DNA of 64,000 bases from Mariniphaga sp. (lineage in GTDB: Bacteria > Bacteroidota > Bacteroidia > Bacteroidales > Prolixibacteraceae): contig JAHYIT010000010.1 in the NCBI GenBank assembly GCA_019429205.1, positions 1 through 64,000 of the forward strand. Reading direction: 5' to 3'. The notes beneath the pieces were generated by a model that searched no databases, was not told the origin of the DNA, and saw only the letters and a program-made list of their open reading frames with translations. A program made the translations under genes and the position numbers. Position 1 is the first letter of the stretch. Every line of letters starts with the position of its first letter. Positions 26,226 to 34,971 of this stretch are shown here, one piece after another.

Positions 26226-27128
26226 TTACCTCAGCTCAAGTGTTGTTGTTCCAATGTTGTGCCCGTCGGCAAAAAGATCGATGGTATAAGTTCCAGACAT
26301 TAGTTCGGGCTCGTTGGTATTGTCCCAGAAAATGGCCACGGGCAAATTATGCCCTTCGTAAACCACTTCGCGCATGGCGGAGTATTGAATTCTTAAATCT
26401 TCAAACTGAAAAAGGTTGTCGGCTGATTTGCTCATCAGAAGCTGGTCGGGGCGCATAATGCGAACATAAATATTTTTGCTGCCTCTGCGGGCGGTAATGT
26501 TTTCGTTTATAATGAAATATATTCTGATACGTTCAGCCCGACTGGCAAACCGGGTATCTTTATTTCTGGAATTCAGCGCCTCAGCCATTAATTCACGCAC
26601 CTGAAGCACAGCAGCCCTTTGCAGGTTTCGTTCAAGCCGGTCTTTCTCTTCGCTTATCTGCTGTTTTTCAGTTTCCGATCGTTTAAATTGTTCTTTTACT
26701 TCCAGGTTTTCTGCCATCAACTCCTGGTTTCGGCGGTTGAGTGAATCAATTTGAACCACGAAATCGCGCATGATGGTGCGTAAGGTAGTTACCTGTTTCT
26801 GGTAGGAATTGATTTTTTCCAGGCTTACCCTTTTGGTTTGTTCAATCTCTATCAGTAAATCTTTCACTTTTGCCTGAGCAACAAATAATTGTTCGTTAAT
26901 GGTATCATTTTCGGTTTGTAACGAATCGTAACTCACCACCAGGCTGCTCAATTCCATTTGTATAGAGTCTTTTTCGGCATTCAGTTCATTTACAATTACC
27001 TTGTGTTCTTTGTTTTGCAGGTAATACAAAACACCCACGGCTACAAGAACTACCGCAAGCACAATTACAATTATATTGTTACGCCGTTCCCTGGCTTTTA
27101 TTTTTTTCAGTTTTTCCAATTCACTCAT
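26226..27128 (-). CDS. Membrane-anchored coiled-coil protein, function unknown
   Basis: 300 aa from ATG 27128 (MSELEKLKKIK). A single membrane helix (about residues 19-37) is followed by about 140 residues of heptad-rich coiled coil (SLEKINSYQKQVTTLR; LNRRNQELMAENLEV) and a C-terminal beta-rich domain (RIYFIINENITARRG ... TYTIDLFADGHNIG). The topology suggests a periplasmic coiled coil anchored in the inner membrane. It recalls uncharacterised Bacteroidota proteins; no enzyme motif. The downstream terminator is shared with the convergent gene. Confidence 0.8.
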   Translation of the reverse strand: MSELEKLKKIKARERRNNIIVIVLAVVLVAVGVLYYLQNKEHKVIVNELNAEKDSIQMELSSLVVSYDSLQTENDTINEQLFVAQAKVKDLLIEIEQTKRVSLEKINSYQKQVTTLRTIMRDFVVQIDSLNRRNQELMAENLEVKEQFKRSETEKQQISEEKDRLERNLQRAAVLQVRELMAEALNSRNKDTRFASRAERIRIYFIINENITARRGSKNIYVRIMRPDQLLMSKSADNLFQFEDLRIQYSAMREVVYEGHNLPVAIFWDNTNEPELMSGTYTIDLFADGHNIGTTTLELR

Positions 27129-27189
27129 CGTATAACTTTTATCTAAATGATAGAACGCCACAAAATTAATAATCTTTTGTGTGCCACAA

Positions 27190-27232
27190 ATAAAAAAAGC
27201 TGCCCGTTCGTTGAGCAGCCTTTTTTTTAATC
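27190..27232 (-). terminator. Rho-independent terminator downstream of the TonB-receptor remnant
   Basis: On the minus strand a 7-bp stem GCTGCTC/GGGCAGC (with one G-T pair) is flanked by an A run before and TTTTTTT after, directly after the receptor stop codon. Confidence 0.75.
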
Positions 27233-27242
27233 AGTTTTATGT

Positions 27243-27913
27243 TTACAGCAGACTTCCCAGCCTGATTCCAAAATAAATTGTTCTGGGTGATGTTGGTCCG
27301 TAAATGTAAGCCGGATCGCGATCAATGCCTGAGTCGAAATCATTTTGATAGGAGTTGAAAATATTTTTCACTCCGACATTCCATTCCATTTTTACCACGT
27401 CAGTAATCCGGATGGAATAAAAAATCTTTACCCCGGCATCGAAAAATGAGTTTGATTTTCGCAATTCACCCGCTTCCGGATTTTCGAGTTGTGGCCCAAA
27501 GTAAGGAACAAGCATTGAGCCTGTGTAATTGCCAGTTGCCGAAAGACTTAATCGCGGAGAAGGCTGGAAATTCAAACTGGCATAACCATAATTGTCGGGC
27601 GAACGGAAAAACCGGGTTTCATCAAATTCCTGCGGTACTTCAAAAGCACTTTTCTGAATGATGAATCCTGACTGCAACTGCTATCTGTTTGATGGTGAAG
27701 CATTAAATTCAAGGTTTCTTAAATATTCAACCGTAAGTTTTCCAAGGTTTGCAACCCTTTGGGAGAAACGGGCGCCAAGCGTACTGTTGTCAATGGGAGC
27801 CAGTTCGGAAAACCCGTCTCCCATGGCATCGAAAGCTCCCCGGGTTCTGTAAAACCCGAAAATGGGAAAACCACAATAAATAGGAATAGACTGAATACTG
27901 AATTAAATCTCAT
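27243..27913 (-). pseudogene. Decayed TonB-dependent receptor
   Basis: A signal peptide (MRFNSVFSLFLFIVVFPF from ATG 27913) joins, out of frame, a mid-receptor segment (RGAFDAMGDGFSELAPIDN, TLGARFSQRVANLGKLTVEY). This continues in one frame through an in-frame TAG (about 27681) into the C-terminal barrel (27243-27677: FEVPQEFDETRFFRSPD, YTGSMLVPYFGPQLENP, GVKNIFNSYQNDFDSG, IYFGIRLGSLL). Full receptors are about 700 aa or more, so the plug and most of the barrel are gone. The TAG sits where TGG would read SNRWQLQSG. At least two deletions plus a nonsense change make it non-functional unless misassembled. Confidence 0.8.
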
Positions 27914-28067
27914 TTTTGAAAATTAGCGGTTTATGGATTTTCTCCACCATTTTAATTGGTTATGCGCGTTTAGCGGTTCCTGTTCGTTATGGTTAACCGG
28001 ATGGGAGTGGGCAATTACAATGGAAAAGTAATTGCTCACAAGGTTTTCGAGCTTGTTAAAAAATGAA

Positions 28068-28361
28068 TCAAGCCACTTTTTTAACTTCCGCAGAAAGTGC
28101 TTCAAAAGCTTCATCGGCAACGGTTAAAACATCTGCAGCCAGTTCATTGTAATATTTTTTTACCAGTTTCGGGTTGTCTTTTCCGTCGGGATGATTGACT
28201 CTTAACCGAAACTCGCTGTGTTTTTCCATTATACTTTCTGCAATTTTCATTACGGCTTTTGCATCTATTTTTGGATTGTATTCCAATACGTAAAAACAGT
28301 CGTTAAGTACCATTGACATTAGCATGTCAATATCTTTTTTTAAATCTTTTTTGCTTGCCAT
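28068..28361 (-). CDS. Hypothetical small helical protein
   Basis: 97 aa, predicted all-helical, no signal peptide or membrane helix. It begins MASKKDLKKDIDMLMSMVL, contains NDCFYVLEYNPKIDAK and ends with an Ala/Glu-rich helix. No motif that assigns a function. The next 150 bp toward the TonB remnant hold no convincing gene. Confidence 0.7.
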   Translation of the reverse strand: MASKKDLKKDIDMLMSMVLNDCFYVLEYNPKIDAKAVMKIAESIMEKHSEFRLRVNHPDGKDNPKLVKKYYNELAADVLTVADEAFEALSAEVKKVA

Positions 28362-28448
28362 AATTTTTATGAATTACATTTTTCAGCGCGCAAGGTAGCA
28401 AATTTTCCAAATTAATAATCACTTATCTTTTTGGGATAAAACTGAAAA

Positions 28449-29189
28449 ATGAAGTTTATTGCCGACTTACATATTCACTCCCATTTTTCGCGGGCTACCA
28501 GCAAAACGCTCACGCCAGAATACCTCGATTACTATGCAGGATTGAAAGGAATCAAAATAGTGGGTACCGGCGATTTTACACACCCCGGCTGGCTGGCTGA
28601 ACTGAAAGAAAAAACCGAACCCGACGGCAACGGGTTGTTCAAACTGAAAAAGGAATACCGGCTCGAATCACCTTTTGACGACAACGAAACACGGTTTTTA
28701 CTTACTTCAGAAATCAGCAATATTTACAAGCGGGGAGAGAAAGTGCGTAAAGTGCACAATGTGTTGCTGGTGCCGGGATTTGAAGAAGCAGAAAAAATAA
28801 ATGAAAAGCTGGTGAACATGGGCGGTAACCTCGCTACCGACGGACGGCCAATCCTCGGGCTCGACTCCCGCAACCTGCTCGAAATTGTACTCGAATGCAG
28901 CGAAAAAAACCACTTTATTCCGGGCTGCGAAGAAGGACTGCTGCCGTATAGTTTATACAAAAATGAAGTTGACCGGGAAGAGGAAAAACGATTGCTTTAC
29001 GTGGGAATGACCCGCGCCAAAAAGCTTTTGTATCTCACGCATGCCCGGAGCAGAACGTTGCGCGGACGAAAATTTAACCTGCCCAAAAGCCCGTTCCTCA
29101 GTTCCATTCAGCAGGAACTCATTCAGCAAATAAAAAATAAGCCGCCTAAAAAGCCGGAAGAAAAGGATAATCAGTTAAGTTTGTTTTGA
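28449..29189 (+). CDS. PHP-UvrD helicase fusion protein with large internal deletion
   Basis: 246 aa in one open frame. Residues 1-158 match the PHP (EndoQ-like) N-terminal domain: FIADLHIHSHFSRATSK, VGTGDFTHPGWL, LTSEISNIYKRG and LDSRNLLEIVLECSEKNHF. From residue 159 the sequence jumps to the UvrD C-terminus: IPGCEEGLLPY, EEKRLLYVGMTRAKKLLYL (motif VI). Full fusion proteins are around 1000 aa, so the end of PHP and nearly the whole helicase core (Walker A/B) are missing. The junction (28911-28923) keeps the frame and reads FIP, a string present on both sides in full proteins. Helicase activity is not possible. Confidence 0.8.
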   Translation: MKFIADLHIHSHFSRATSKTLTPEYLDYYAGLKGIKIVGTGDFTHPGWLAELKEKTEPDGNGLFKLKKEYRLESPFDDNETRFLLTSEISNIYKRGEKVRKVHNVLLVPGFEEAEKINEKLVNMGGNLATDGRPILGLDSRNLLEIVLECSEKNHFIPGCEEGLLPYSLYKNEVDREEEKRLLYVGMTRAKKLLYLTHARSRTLRGRKFNLPKSPFLSSIQQELIQQIKNKPPKKPEEKDNQLSLF

Positions 29190-29200
29190 AAACCTGGAAT

Positions 29201-29977
29201 ATGTTACTTGCAATTGACATTGGAAATACTAACATCGTTTTTGGAGTGAACGATAACGGGAAATGGCTGAATCATTGGCGCATTCAAACTGACCATAAAA
29301 AGACAGCTGATGAATACGAAGTTATTTTTCGTTCATTGCTTTCGGCTGGTAAAATTTGCCGGACTGATGTAAACAACATCATTTTGAGCAGTGTAGTCCC
29401 GTCGCTGGTTCGTCCGTTTACCGAAATGCTGCCGGGATTATTTGACGGCACAAAAATTACAATTGTTGGACCGGACATTTACCCGAGGCTACCTGTCAAA
29501 ATTTTAAATCCGTTCGAAATTGGCGCCGATTTGGTTGCCAACGCTGTTGCGGCCTTTGATAAATTTGGAAAACTAACTACCGTTATTGATTTTGGCACAG
29601 CACTTACGTTTACCACAATTGGCAAAGACGATGAAATAAGAGGGGTGGCCATTGCACCGGGATTACAAACTGCTGTTGCTGCGCTGGCCGGGCAAACGGC
29701 ACAACTTCCGCATGTTCACCTTGCCGCTCCGCCGTCGGTACTCGGACAAAATACCATCCACGCCATCCAGTCGGGTATTGTTTACGGGTTTACGGGTTTA
29801 GTCGATTCCATTATCGATCGTACGCAGGAAGAGCTGGGAGAAAAAATTTCGGTTGTGGCCACAGGTGGATTGAGCTCGGTTGTGGCGCCGCTTACAAAAA
29901 ATATCCGAAATGTTGAGCCCATGCTCACACTGGACGGGTTGGTACAGATCTGCGCAATTGTTTGCAAAAGGAAATAA
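29201..29977 (+). CDS. coaX: Type III pantothenate kinase
   Basis: First step of coenzyme A synthesis (pantothenate to 4'-phosphopantothenate), CoaX type. 258 aa from ATG 29201 (MLLAIDIGNTNIVFG); an in-frame TTG five codons upstream is unlikely. ASKHA-fold signatures: DIGNTN at residues 5-10, FEIGADLVANAVAA, VIDFGTALTF and a C-terminal VVATGGLSSV. It begins 11 bp after the truncated PHP-UvrD stop. Confidence 0.95.
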   Translation: MLLAIDIGNTNIVFGVNDNGKWLNHWRIQTDHKKTADEYEVIFRSLLSAGKICRTDVNNIILSSVVPSLVRPFTEMLPGLFDGTKITIVGPDIYPRLPVKILNPFEIGADLVANAVAAFDKFGKLTTVIDFGTALTFTTIGKDDEIRGVAIAPGLQTAVAALAGQTAQLPHVHLAAPPSVLGQNTIHAIQSGIVYGFTGLVDSIIDRTQEELGEKISVVATGGLSSVVAPLTKNIRNVEPMLTLDGLVQICAIVCKRK

Positions 29978-29989
29978 ACTGACGCTGCT

Positions 29990-30340
29990 TTAAACCGACG
30001 TCCCGGTTTCTCTTTCGATTTTGTCCCGAATTGATTCGGCAACAAAATTATTTAATGACATTTTTTCCTCTTTGGCTAATAGTGCTGCTTTATAGTGGAG
30101 TTTGGGTGATATCCGGACATTAAAATTGCCCTTAAACGGTTTTTCAGGGGCAGAACCATTTTTTTTGCAGGCCTCCAAGTATTCATTAACAGCTTCTTTA
30201 AAATCGTTTTCAAGCTCTTTCCCTGTTTTTCCTTCATAAGAGATAAGGCTCTGTATTCCAATGACTTTTCCGTAAAAAAGATGGTCTTCCCTGCCGTATT
30301 CAATACTCCCGCTGTATCCTTTGTATTCCAGGTACTTCAT
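29990..30340 (-). CDS. hicB: HicB-family antitoxin
   Basis: 116 aa. The N-terminal partial RNase-H-like HicB fold (YSGSIEYGREDHLFYGKVIG, then an acidic NDFKEAVNEYLEACK helix) is joined to a C-terminal ribbon-helix-helix DNA-binding part (NVRISPKLHYKAALLAKEE, LNNFVAESI). ATG at 30340 overlaps the HicA stop by 4 bp. It should neutralise HicA and autoregulate the operon. Confidence 0.92.
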   Translation of the reverse strand: MKYLEYKGYSGSIEYGREDHLFYGKVIGIQSLISYEGKTGKELENDFKEAVNEYLEACKKNGSAPEKPFKGNFNVRISPKLHYKAALLAKEEKMSLNNFVAESIRDKIERETGTSV

Positions 30341-30579
30341 AACTCCAAAACTTCTTTTATTTGTTTCATTTGATATCTCTTCATAATGCCTGAAGGGTGA
30401 GGTTTATGCAACATTATCATCACTCCTTCTTCGTTTATAAACTTCACGCGCGACCCAGATGTCTTCCCCGCTTTTATTTCATGGAAATTGAAGTATCCCA
30501 GTAATTTTACCATCTCATTATAATGAAAATCAGATGGCATATTTAAAAAGCGGGAAACTAGTTTATCCTTTTTTGTCAC
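30337..30579 (-). CDS. hicA: HicA-family mRNA interferase toxin
   Basis: 80 aa, typical HicA length, with a dsRBD-like fold: FHYNEMVKLLGYFNFHEI, SGSRVKFINEEGV and the catalytic-His segment MLHKPHPSGIMKRYQMKQI. The toxin gene precedes the antitoxin gene, the usual HicAB order, with a 4-bp overlap. It cleaves translated mRNAs when free of HicB. Confidence 0.92.
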   Translation of the reverse strand: MTKKDKLVSRFLNMPSDFHYNEMVKLLGYFNFHEIKAGKTSGSRVKFINEEGVMIMLHKPHPSGIMKRYQMKQIKEVLEL

Positions 30580-30634
30580 GGCACAAATGTAACTATATTC
30601 AGTTGCAAAAACAAGAAATTGGATTTGATATTCG

Positions 30635-31597
30635 TTAGTTAGATTCTAAAATCTCAAGCAGTTCATCCAGTTTTGGAGTAAGAATAATTTCCGTGCGTCG
30701 GTTCATTTGCCGGGCTTCCGGGGTTTTTTCAGGAACCAGCGGAACATATTCGCTTCTGCCGGCGGCAATGATGCGTTGCGGATCAAGCTGCGGATTCTGG
30801 GTAAGGATTTTAGTGACAGCAGTAGCGCGCATAACACTCAGGTCCCAGTTGTCTTTTACCTCGCCCGAGCCGCGCATGGGAACATCGTCAGTATGTCCTT
30901 CAACCATAATATTGATGTCCGGATTTTCGGCCAGCAACTGGCTTAAATCGCGCAAAGCCCTTTGCCCGTTCGGATCTACTGCCCACTGCCCGGTTTTGAA
31001 AAGCAACTTTTCGTCCATCGAAACGTAAACTTTCCCATTCTTTTCATGAACCGTTAATCCATTGTCTGTAAAACCGGTAAGCGCCTGTATTACTTTTTGC
31101 CGTAAATCTTTTACTGCCTGGTCTTTCTGGGCTAAAACTTCCTGAAGTTCAATCAGTCGGGCATTTCTGTCTTCCAGTTCCTTTTCAGCTTCACGCAGCC
31201 GGTCTTCACGCAGGTTTAAATCTCGACGGGCAATTTGTAATTCCTCCATCAGAAGTTCAATTTCAGAAGTACTGCCGGTTTTTAAAATGTCGAGTTGCCG
31301 GTTCAGGTTTTGCATATCAATTTCCAGTCCGGCATATTTTTGTTTTTGGGCATTCAGGTTATAAAGCGCCTCCTCCAACTGGGCGTTCAAATCTTTATTC
31401 CTTTCTGTAAGCTGCCGGTAGGCGCTTTCAAATTCACGGTTTGCTGTTTCCAGTCTCATGTTCGACTGTTTTAAAACTTCATTTTCCTGTGTTGCGTTTT
31501 TTAGTTTATCCTGAACATCAGTGAATTGTTTCATAGAAACACATGACGAAAACATCAGGATTGGGGCAACAAATATTAAGATATGTGCAGTTCTCAT
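30635..31597 (-). CDS. OmpA-family lipoprotein with coiled coil
   Basis: 320 aa. Lipoprotein signal ending LMFSSC (Cys19), then about 150 residues of coiled coil (NATQENEVLKQSNMRLE ... KDQAVKDLRQK) and a C-terminal OmpA domain that binds peptidoglycan diaminopimelate: VEGHTDDVPM near 238, DLSVMRATAVTKIL, RIIAAGRSEYVPL and NRRTEIIL. It tethers the outer membrane to the cell wall. Transcribed divergently from dxs. Confidence 0.92.
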   Translation of the reverse strand: MRTAHILIFVAPILMFSSCVSMKQFTDVQDKLKNATQENEVLKQSNMRLETANREFESAYRQLTERNKDLNAQLEEALYNLNAQKQKYAGLEIDMQNLNRQLDILKTGSTSEIELLMEELQIARRDLNLREDRLREAEKELEDRNARLIELQEVLAQKDQAVKDLRQKVIQALTGFTDNGLTVHEKNGKVYVSMDEKLLFKTGQWAVDPNGQRALRDLSQLLAENPDINIMVEGHTDDVPMRGSGEVKDNWDLSVMRATAVTKILTQNPQLDPQRIIAAGRSEYVPLVPEKTPEARQMNRRTEIILTPKLDELLEILESN

Positions 31598-31738
31598 TTT
31601 TTTAAATTTTAATTCCGGCTAAATTTACTTTTTTTGCAAGTTGATAACAAATTTGAATTGATGTAACATTGATGTAACGTTTTTTGAACAATTTGGCGTA
31701 TTCGATTTGTTGTATCTTTGAAAATATTTTCACATGAA

Positions 31739-33652
31739 ATGGTTAAAGTTAAAGAAAAATTGCTTGATAAAATAAACAGCCCAGCCGATTTAAAGAAATT
31801 GCCACCTGAAAACCTGCCTGAAGTTTGTACAGAACTCAGGGAGTTCATTATTGATGAAGTGTCAACAAATCCTGGTCATTTTGGTGCAAGTCTTGGAGTT
31901 GTAGAACTTACTGTAGCGCTTCATTACGTTTATAATACTCCTTACGATTTACTGGTTTGGGATGTTGGCCATCAGGCATACGGACATAAGATTTTAACCG
32001 GACGCCGCGATATTTTTCACACCAACAGAAAATTTAATGGCATAAGCGGATTCCCCAAACGTGAAGAAAGTGAATATGATACTTTTGGAGTAGGACATTC
32101 ATCTACTTCAATTTCGGCCGCCCTTGGAATGGCTGTTGCTTCTGGTTTGAAAAATGAAACTGAACGGAAAATTGTAGCTATTATTGGCGACGGCGCCATG
32201 ACCGGCGGTATGGCGTTTGAAGCGTTAAACAATGCAGGAGCCTCGAAAGCAAATTTACTGGTGATTTTGAATGACAACAACATGGCCATCGATCCCAATG
32301 CTGGAGTTATTGGCCAGTATTTGCTGAATATTTCCAAATCGCAGGCTTATAACCGTGTAAAAAAAGAAGTGTGGGAAGGTTTGGGAAAACTCGATGGTTT
32401 TGGAAAGAAAACAAGAAAGTTCATTCAAAAAAACCAACATGCGCTCAAAAATATTTTACTGAAGGAAAATAACTTGTTTGAAGCATTCGATTTCAGGTAT
32501 TTTGGCCCTATTGACGGGCACGATGTGAATTATCTTACAGAGGTTTTAGAAGATTTAAAAGATATTCCCGGTCCAAAACTGCTGCATTTGGTTACCAAAA
32601 AAGGGAAAGGTTTTTTACAGGCTGAAAAAGAACAGACCAAATATCATGCTCCGGGACTCTTTGACAAGGAAACCGGTGAAATTATCATTTCGGGTTGTCC
32701 TGTTGAAAATACACATAAATTTCAGAATGTTTTTGGCGAAACACTGCTTGAACTGGCCGAAAAGAATGAAAAAATTGTTGGAATTACTCCAGCCATGCCC
32801 TCGGGCTGTTCCATGAACCTGATGATTGCTAAAATGCCTCACCGGGCATTCGATGTAGGAATTGCCGAACAACACGCCGTTACGTTTGCCGCAGGTTTGG
32901 CTACTCAAGGCATGGTTCCGTTTTGCAACATTTACTCTACTTTTATGCAACGTGCCTACGATCAGGTTATTCATGATGTGGCCATACAGAGTCTTCCGGT
33001 CATTTTTTGTCTCGACAGGGGTGGCCTGGTAGGCGAGGACGGCCCAACCCATCATGGTGCGTTTGATATGGCTTACATGCGAACAGTGCCTAATATGATT
33101 GTTTGTGCCCCCATGGATGAACCAGACCTGAGAAACCTGATGTACACCGCTCAGTTGGGTGAATTGAAACAACCCATTTCAATCCGTTACCCGCGAGGTT
33201 GCGGAATTGAACCAGATTGGAGAAAACCGTTTGAAAGGATTGAAATTGGTAAAGGAAGGCAACTTTCTGAAGGGAAAGATTTAGCCATTCTCACCATTGG
33301 TAAATCGGGAATTTTTGCTCAACATGCCCTCAAAAAATTGGAGGAAGAAAAACAACAAATGTCAGTTGCCCATTTTGATCTTCGTTTTGTTAAACCTCTT
33401 GATGAAGCTTTGTTGTCAACTATTTTTGAAAAATACAGTAAAATTATTACTGTTGAAGATGGCGCAATTAAAGGTGGTTTTGGTAGCGCAATTTTAGAAT
33501 TTATGGCCGAAAAGGGATATTCAGCGCAGGTGAAATTGCTGGGAATCCCCGACAAGTTTATTGAACAAGGAACGTTGGGAGAATTATATAAACTCTGCGG
33601 GATTGATAGAAAAGGGATAATAAGGGCTGTAAAGGAAATGCTTGGGAAATAA
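31739..33652 (+). CDS. dxs: 1-deoxy-D-xylulose-5-phosphate synthase
   Basis: First enzyme of the MEP pathway, thiamine-diphosphate dependent, condensing pyruvate and glyceraldehyde-3-P. 637 aa from ATG 31739; an in-frame TTG at 31718 lacks support. Visible motifs: [36 protein letters not shown], the ThDP site [47 protein letters not shown] and the transketolase C-terminal domain. Confidence 0.97.
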   Translation: MVKVKEKLLDKINSPADLKKLPPENLPEVCTELREFIIDEVSTNPGHFGASLGVVELTVALHYVYNTPYDLLVWDVGHQAYGHKILTGRRDIFHTNRKFNGISGFPKREESEYDTFGVGHSSTSISAALGMAVASGLKNETERKIVAIIGDGAMTGGMAFEALNNAGASKANLLVILNDNNMAIDPNAGVIGQYLLNISKSQAYNRVKKEVWEGLGKLDGFGKKTRKFIQKNQHALKNILLKENNLFEAFDFRYFGPIDGHDVNYLTEVLEDLKDIPGPKLLHLVTKKGKGFLQAEKEQTKYHAPGLFDKETGEIIISGCPVENTHKFQNVFGETLLELAEKNEKIVGITPAMPSGCSMNLMIAKMPHRAFDVGIAEQHAVTFAAGLATQGMVPFCNIYSTFMQRAYDQVIHDVAIQSLPVIFCLDRGGLVGEDGPTHHGAFDMAYMRTVPNMIVCAPMDEPDLRNLMYTAQLGELKQPISIRYPRGCGIEPDWRKPFERIEIGKGRQLSEGKDLAILTIGKSGIFAQHALKKLEEEKQQMSVAHFDLRFVKPLDEALLSTIFEKYSKIITVEDGAIKGGFGSAILEFMAEKGYSAQVKLLGIPDKFIEQGTLGELYKLCGIDRKGIIRAVKEMLGK

Positions 33653-33706
33653 GATAATATTTATTCCATTCTCCCGTTTTCAGAAAAACAAATTAAATAA
33701 CTTACC

Positions 33707-34897
33707 TTGGATATTTACCTTAAAAGAAAGCGTGGAAAAATTTTACTGTTGTTGGTAGCAGTTTTAATTGGTGTAGCGTCGTTGCTTTATACCAACTGGT
33801 TAAGCGGAAAAATGGCCAACGAAGAACGTAAAAAAGTTGAACTTTGGGCCGAAGCAACCAAGCGGCTGGCTGAGTCAGGAATTCAGAACGGAAGCCAGAT
33901 TGGAATTGAACAATTAAATACGGCTTATCTGACACTTATTCAATCCATTTTAGAACAGAATACAACCATACCAGTAGTAATTGTTGAGTCTGACGGCAGT
34001 TTTAATTACGACGCCAACATTAGTTTCAGCGAGGGACGGAAAGAGCAGGTGTTGAGCAAGGAACTGGAAAAGATGAAAACACACGCAGAGCCTATCCGGA
34101 TCAATCTTTCAGAAGAAGACAATGATTATCTTTTGCTCTATTACAGGGAGTCGAATATTTTGCGAAATCTGCGTTATTACCCATTTGTTCAGTTGATTGT
34201 GATTGTGGTTTTTATTATTGCAGCCTATTCGGCATTTCTTGCAACCCAACGTGCCGAGCAAAACCAGGTTTGGGTGGGCATGTCAAAGGAAACGGCTCAC
34301 CAGTTAGGCACACCCATTTCATCGTTAATGGCATGGATAGAAATTTTAAAGCTCCAGAATGTCGATCTGGCGCTGATTGAAGAGTTTGAAAAAGACACCC
34401 AACGTCTGGAAAAAATTACCGAACGTTTTTCCAAAATAGGTTCAAAACCGGAATTGGTTCCAACCAATATTGTTGAAGTTTTAAATTCCACAGTTAGTTA
34501 TCTGAAAACACGATCTTCAGGAAAGGTAAGGTTCGAAACTGAATTTCCGCAGGAAGAACTTTATTTTATTCCGCTGAATGCTGCACTGTTTTCCTGGGTG
34601 ATTGAAAATTTGTGTAAAAATGCCATTGATGCCATGGATAATCACGGAACCATAACACTTGGACTTCAAAAAAAGGAAAACTCAATAGTAATTGATGTAA
34701 CCGACACAGGAAAAGGTGTGGCAAAATCTCAATTTAAAACCATTTTCCAGCCTGGTTATTCTACCAAAAAAAGAGGGTGGGGGCTGGGTTTGTCGCTGGC
34801 GAAGCGCATTATTGAAAACTACCACCAGGGAAAAATTCTTATTAAATGGTCGGAGCTGGGTAAGGGTACCACATTCAGAATAGTTTTAAACAAGTAA
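33707..34897 (+). CDS. Membrane sensor histidine kinase
   Basis: 396 aa, read from a TTG start at 33707; the next ATG falls after the first membrane helix, so TTG is the better choice. Two helices (about 12-30 and 161-180) bracket a periplasmic sensor loop. H-box ETAHQLGTPISSLMAW near 203, N-box ENLCKNAIDAM near 304, G1 DTGKGVA and G2 RGWGLGLSLAKRI complete the kinase. No HAMP domain or nearby response regulator. The ligand is unknown. Confidence 0.88.
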   Translation: MDIYLKRKRGKILLLLVAVLIGVASLLYTNWLSGKMANEERKKVELWAEATKRLAESGIQNGSQIGIEQLNTAYLTLIQSILEQNTTIPVVIVESDGSFNYDANISFSEGRKEQVLSKELEKMKTHAEPIRINLSEEDNDYLLLYYRESNILRNLRYYPFVQLIVIVVFIIAAYSAFLATQRAEQNQVWVGMSKETAHQLGTPISSLMAWIEILKLQNVDLALIEEFEKDTQRLEKITERFSKIGSKPELVPTNIVEVLNSTVSYLKTRSSGKVRFETEFPQEELYFIPLNAALFSWVIENLCKNAIDAMDNHGTITLGLQKKENSIVIDVTDTGKGVAKSQFKTIFQPGYSTKKRGWGLGLSLAKRIIENYHQGKILIKWSELGKGTTFRIVLNK

Positions 34898-34971
34898 CCT
34901 CCAAAACATTTTCAGTTCGTTTCCCCTTGCAAATTATTTCTAACTTTGGGTGCTAAAATATTAAGATTACG

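Noticed and set aside
27923-28120. 65-aa minus-strand open frame between the TonB remnant and the 97-aa gene
   Set aside because: It overlaps the 97-aa gene, has no family match and no good start context; may be a decayed end but cannot be supported.
32615-33172. 185-aa open frame on the minus strand
   Set aside because: Antisense shadow of dxs, a confidently identified gene.
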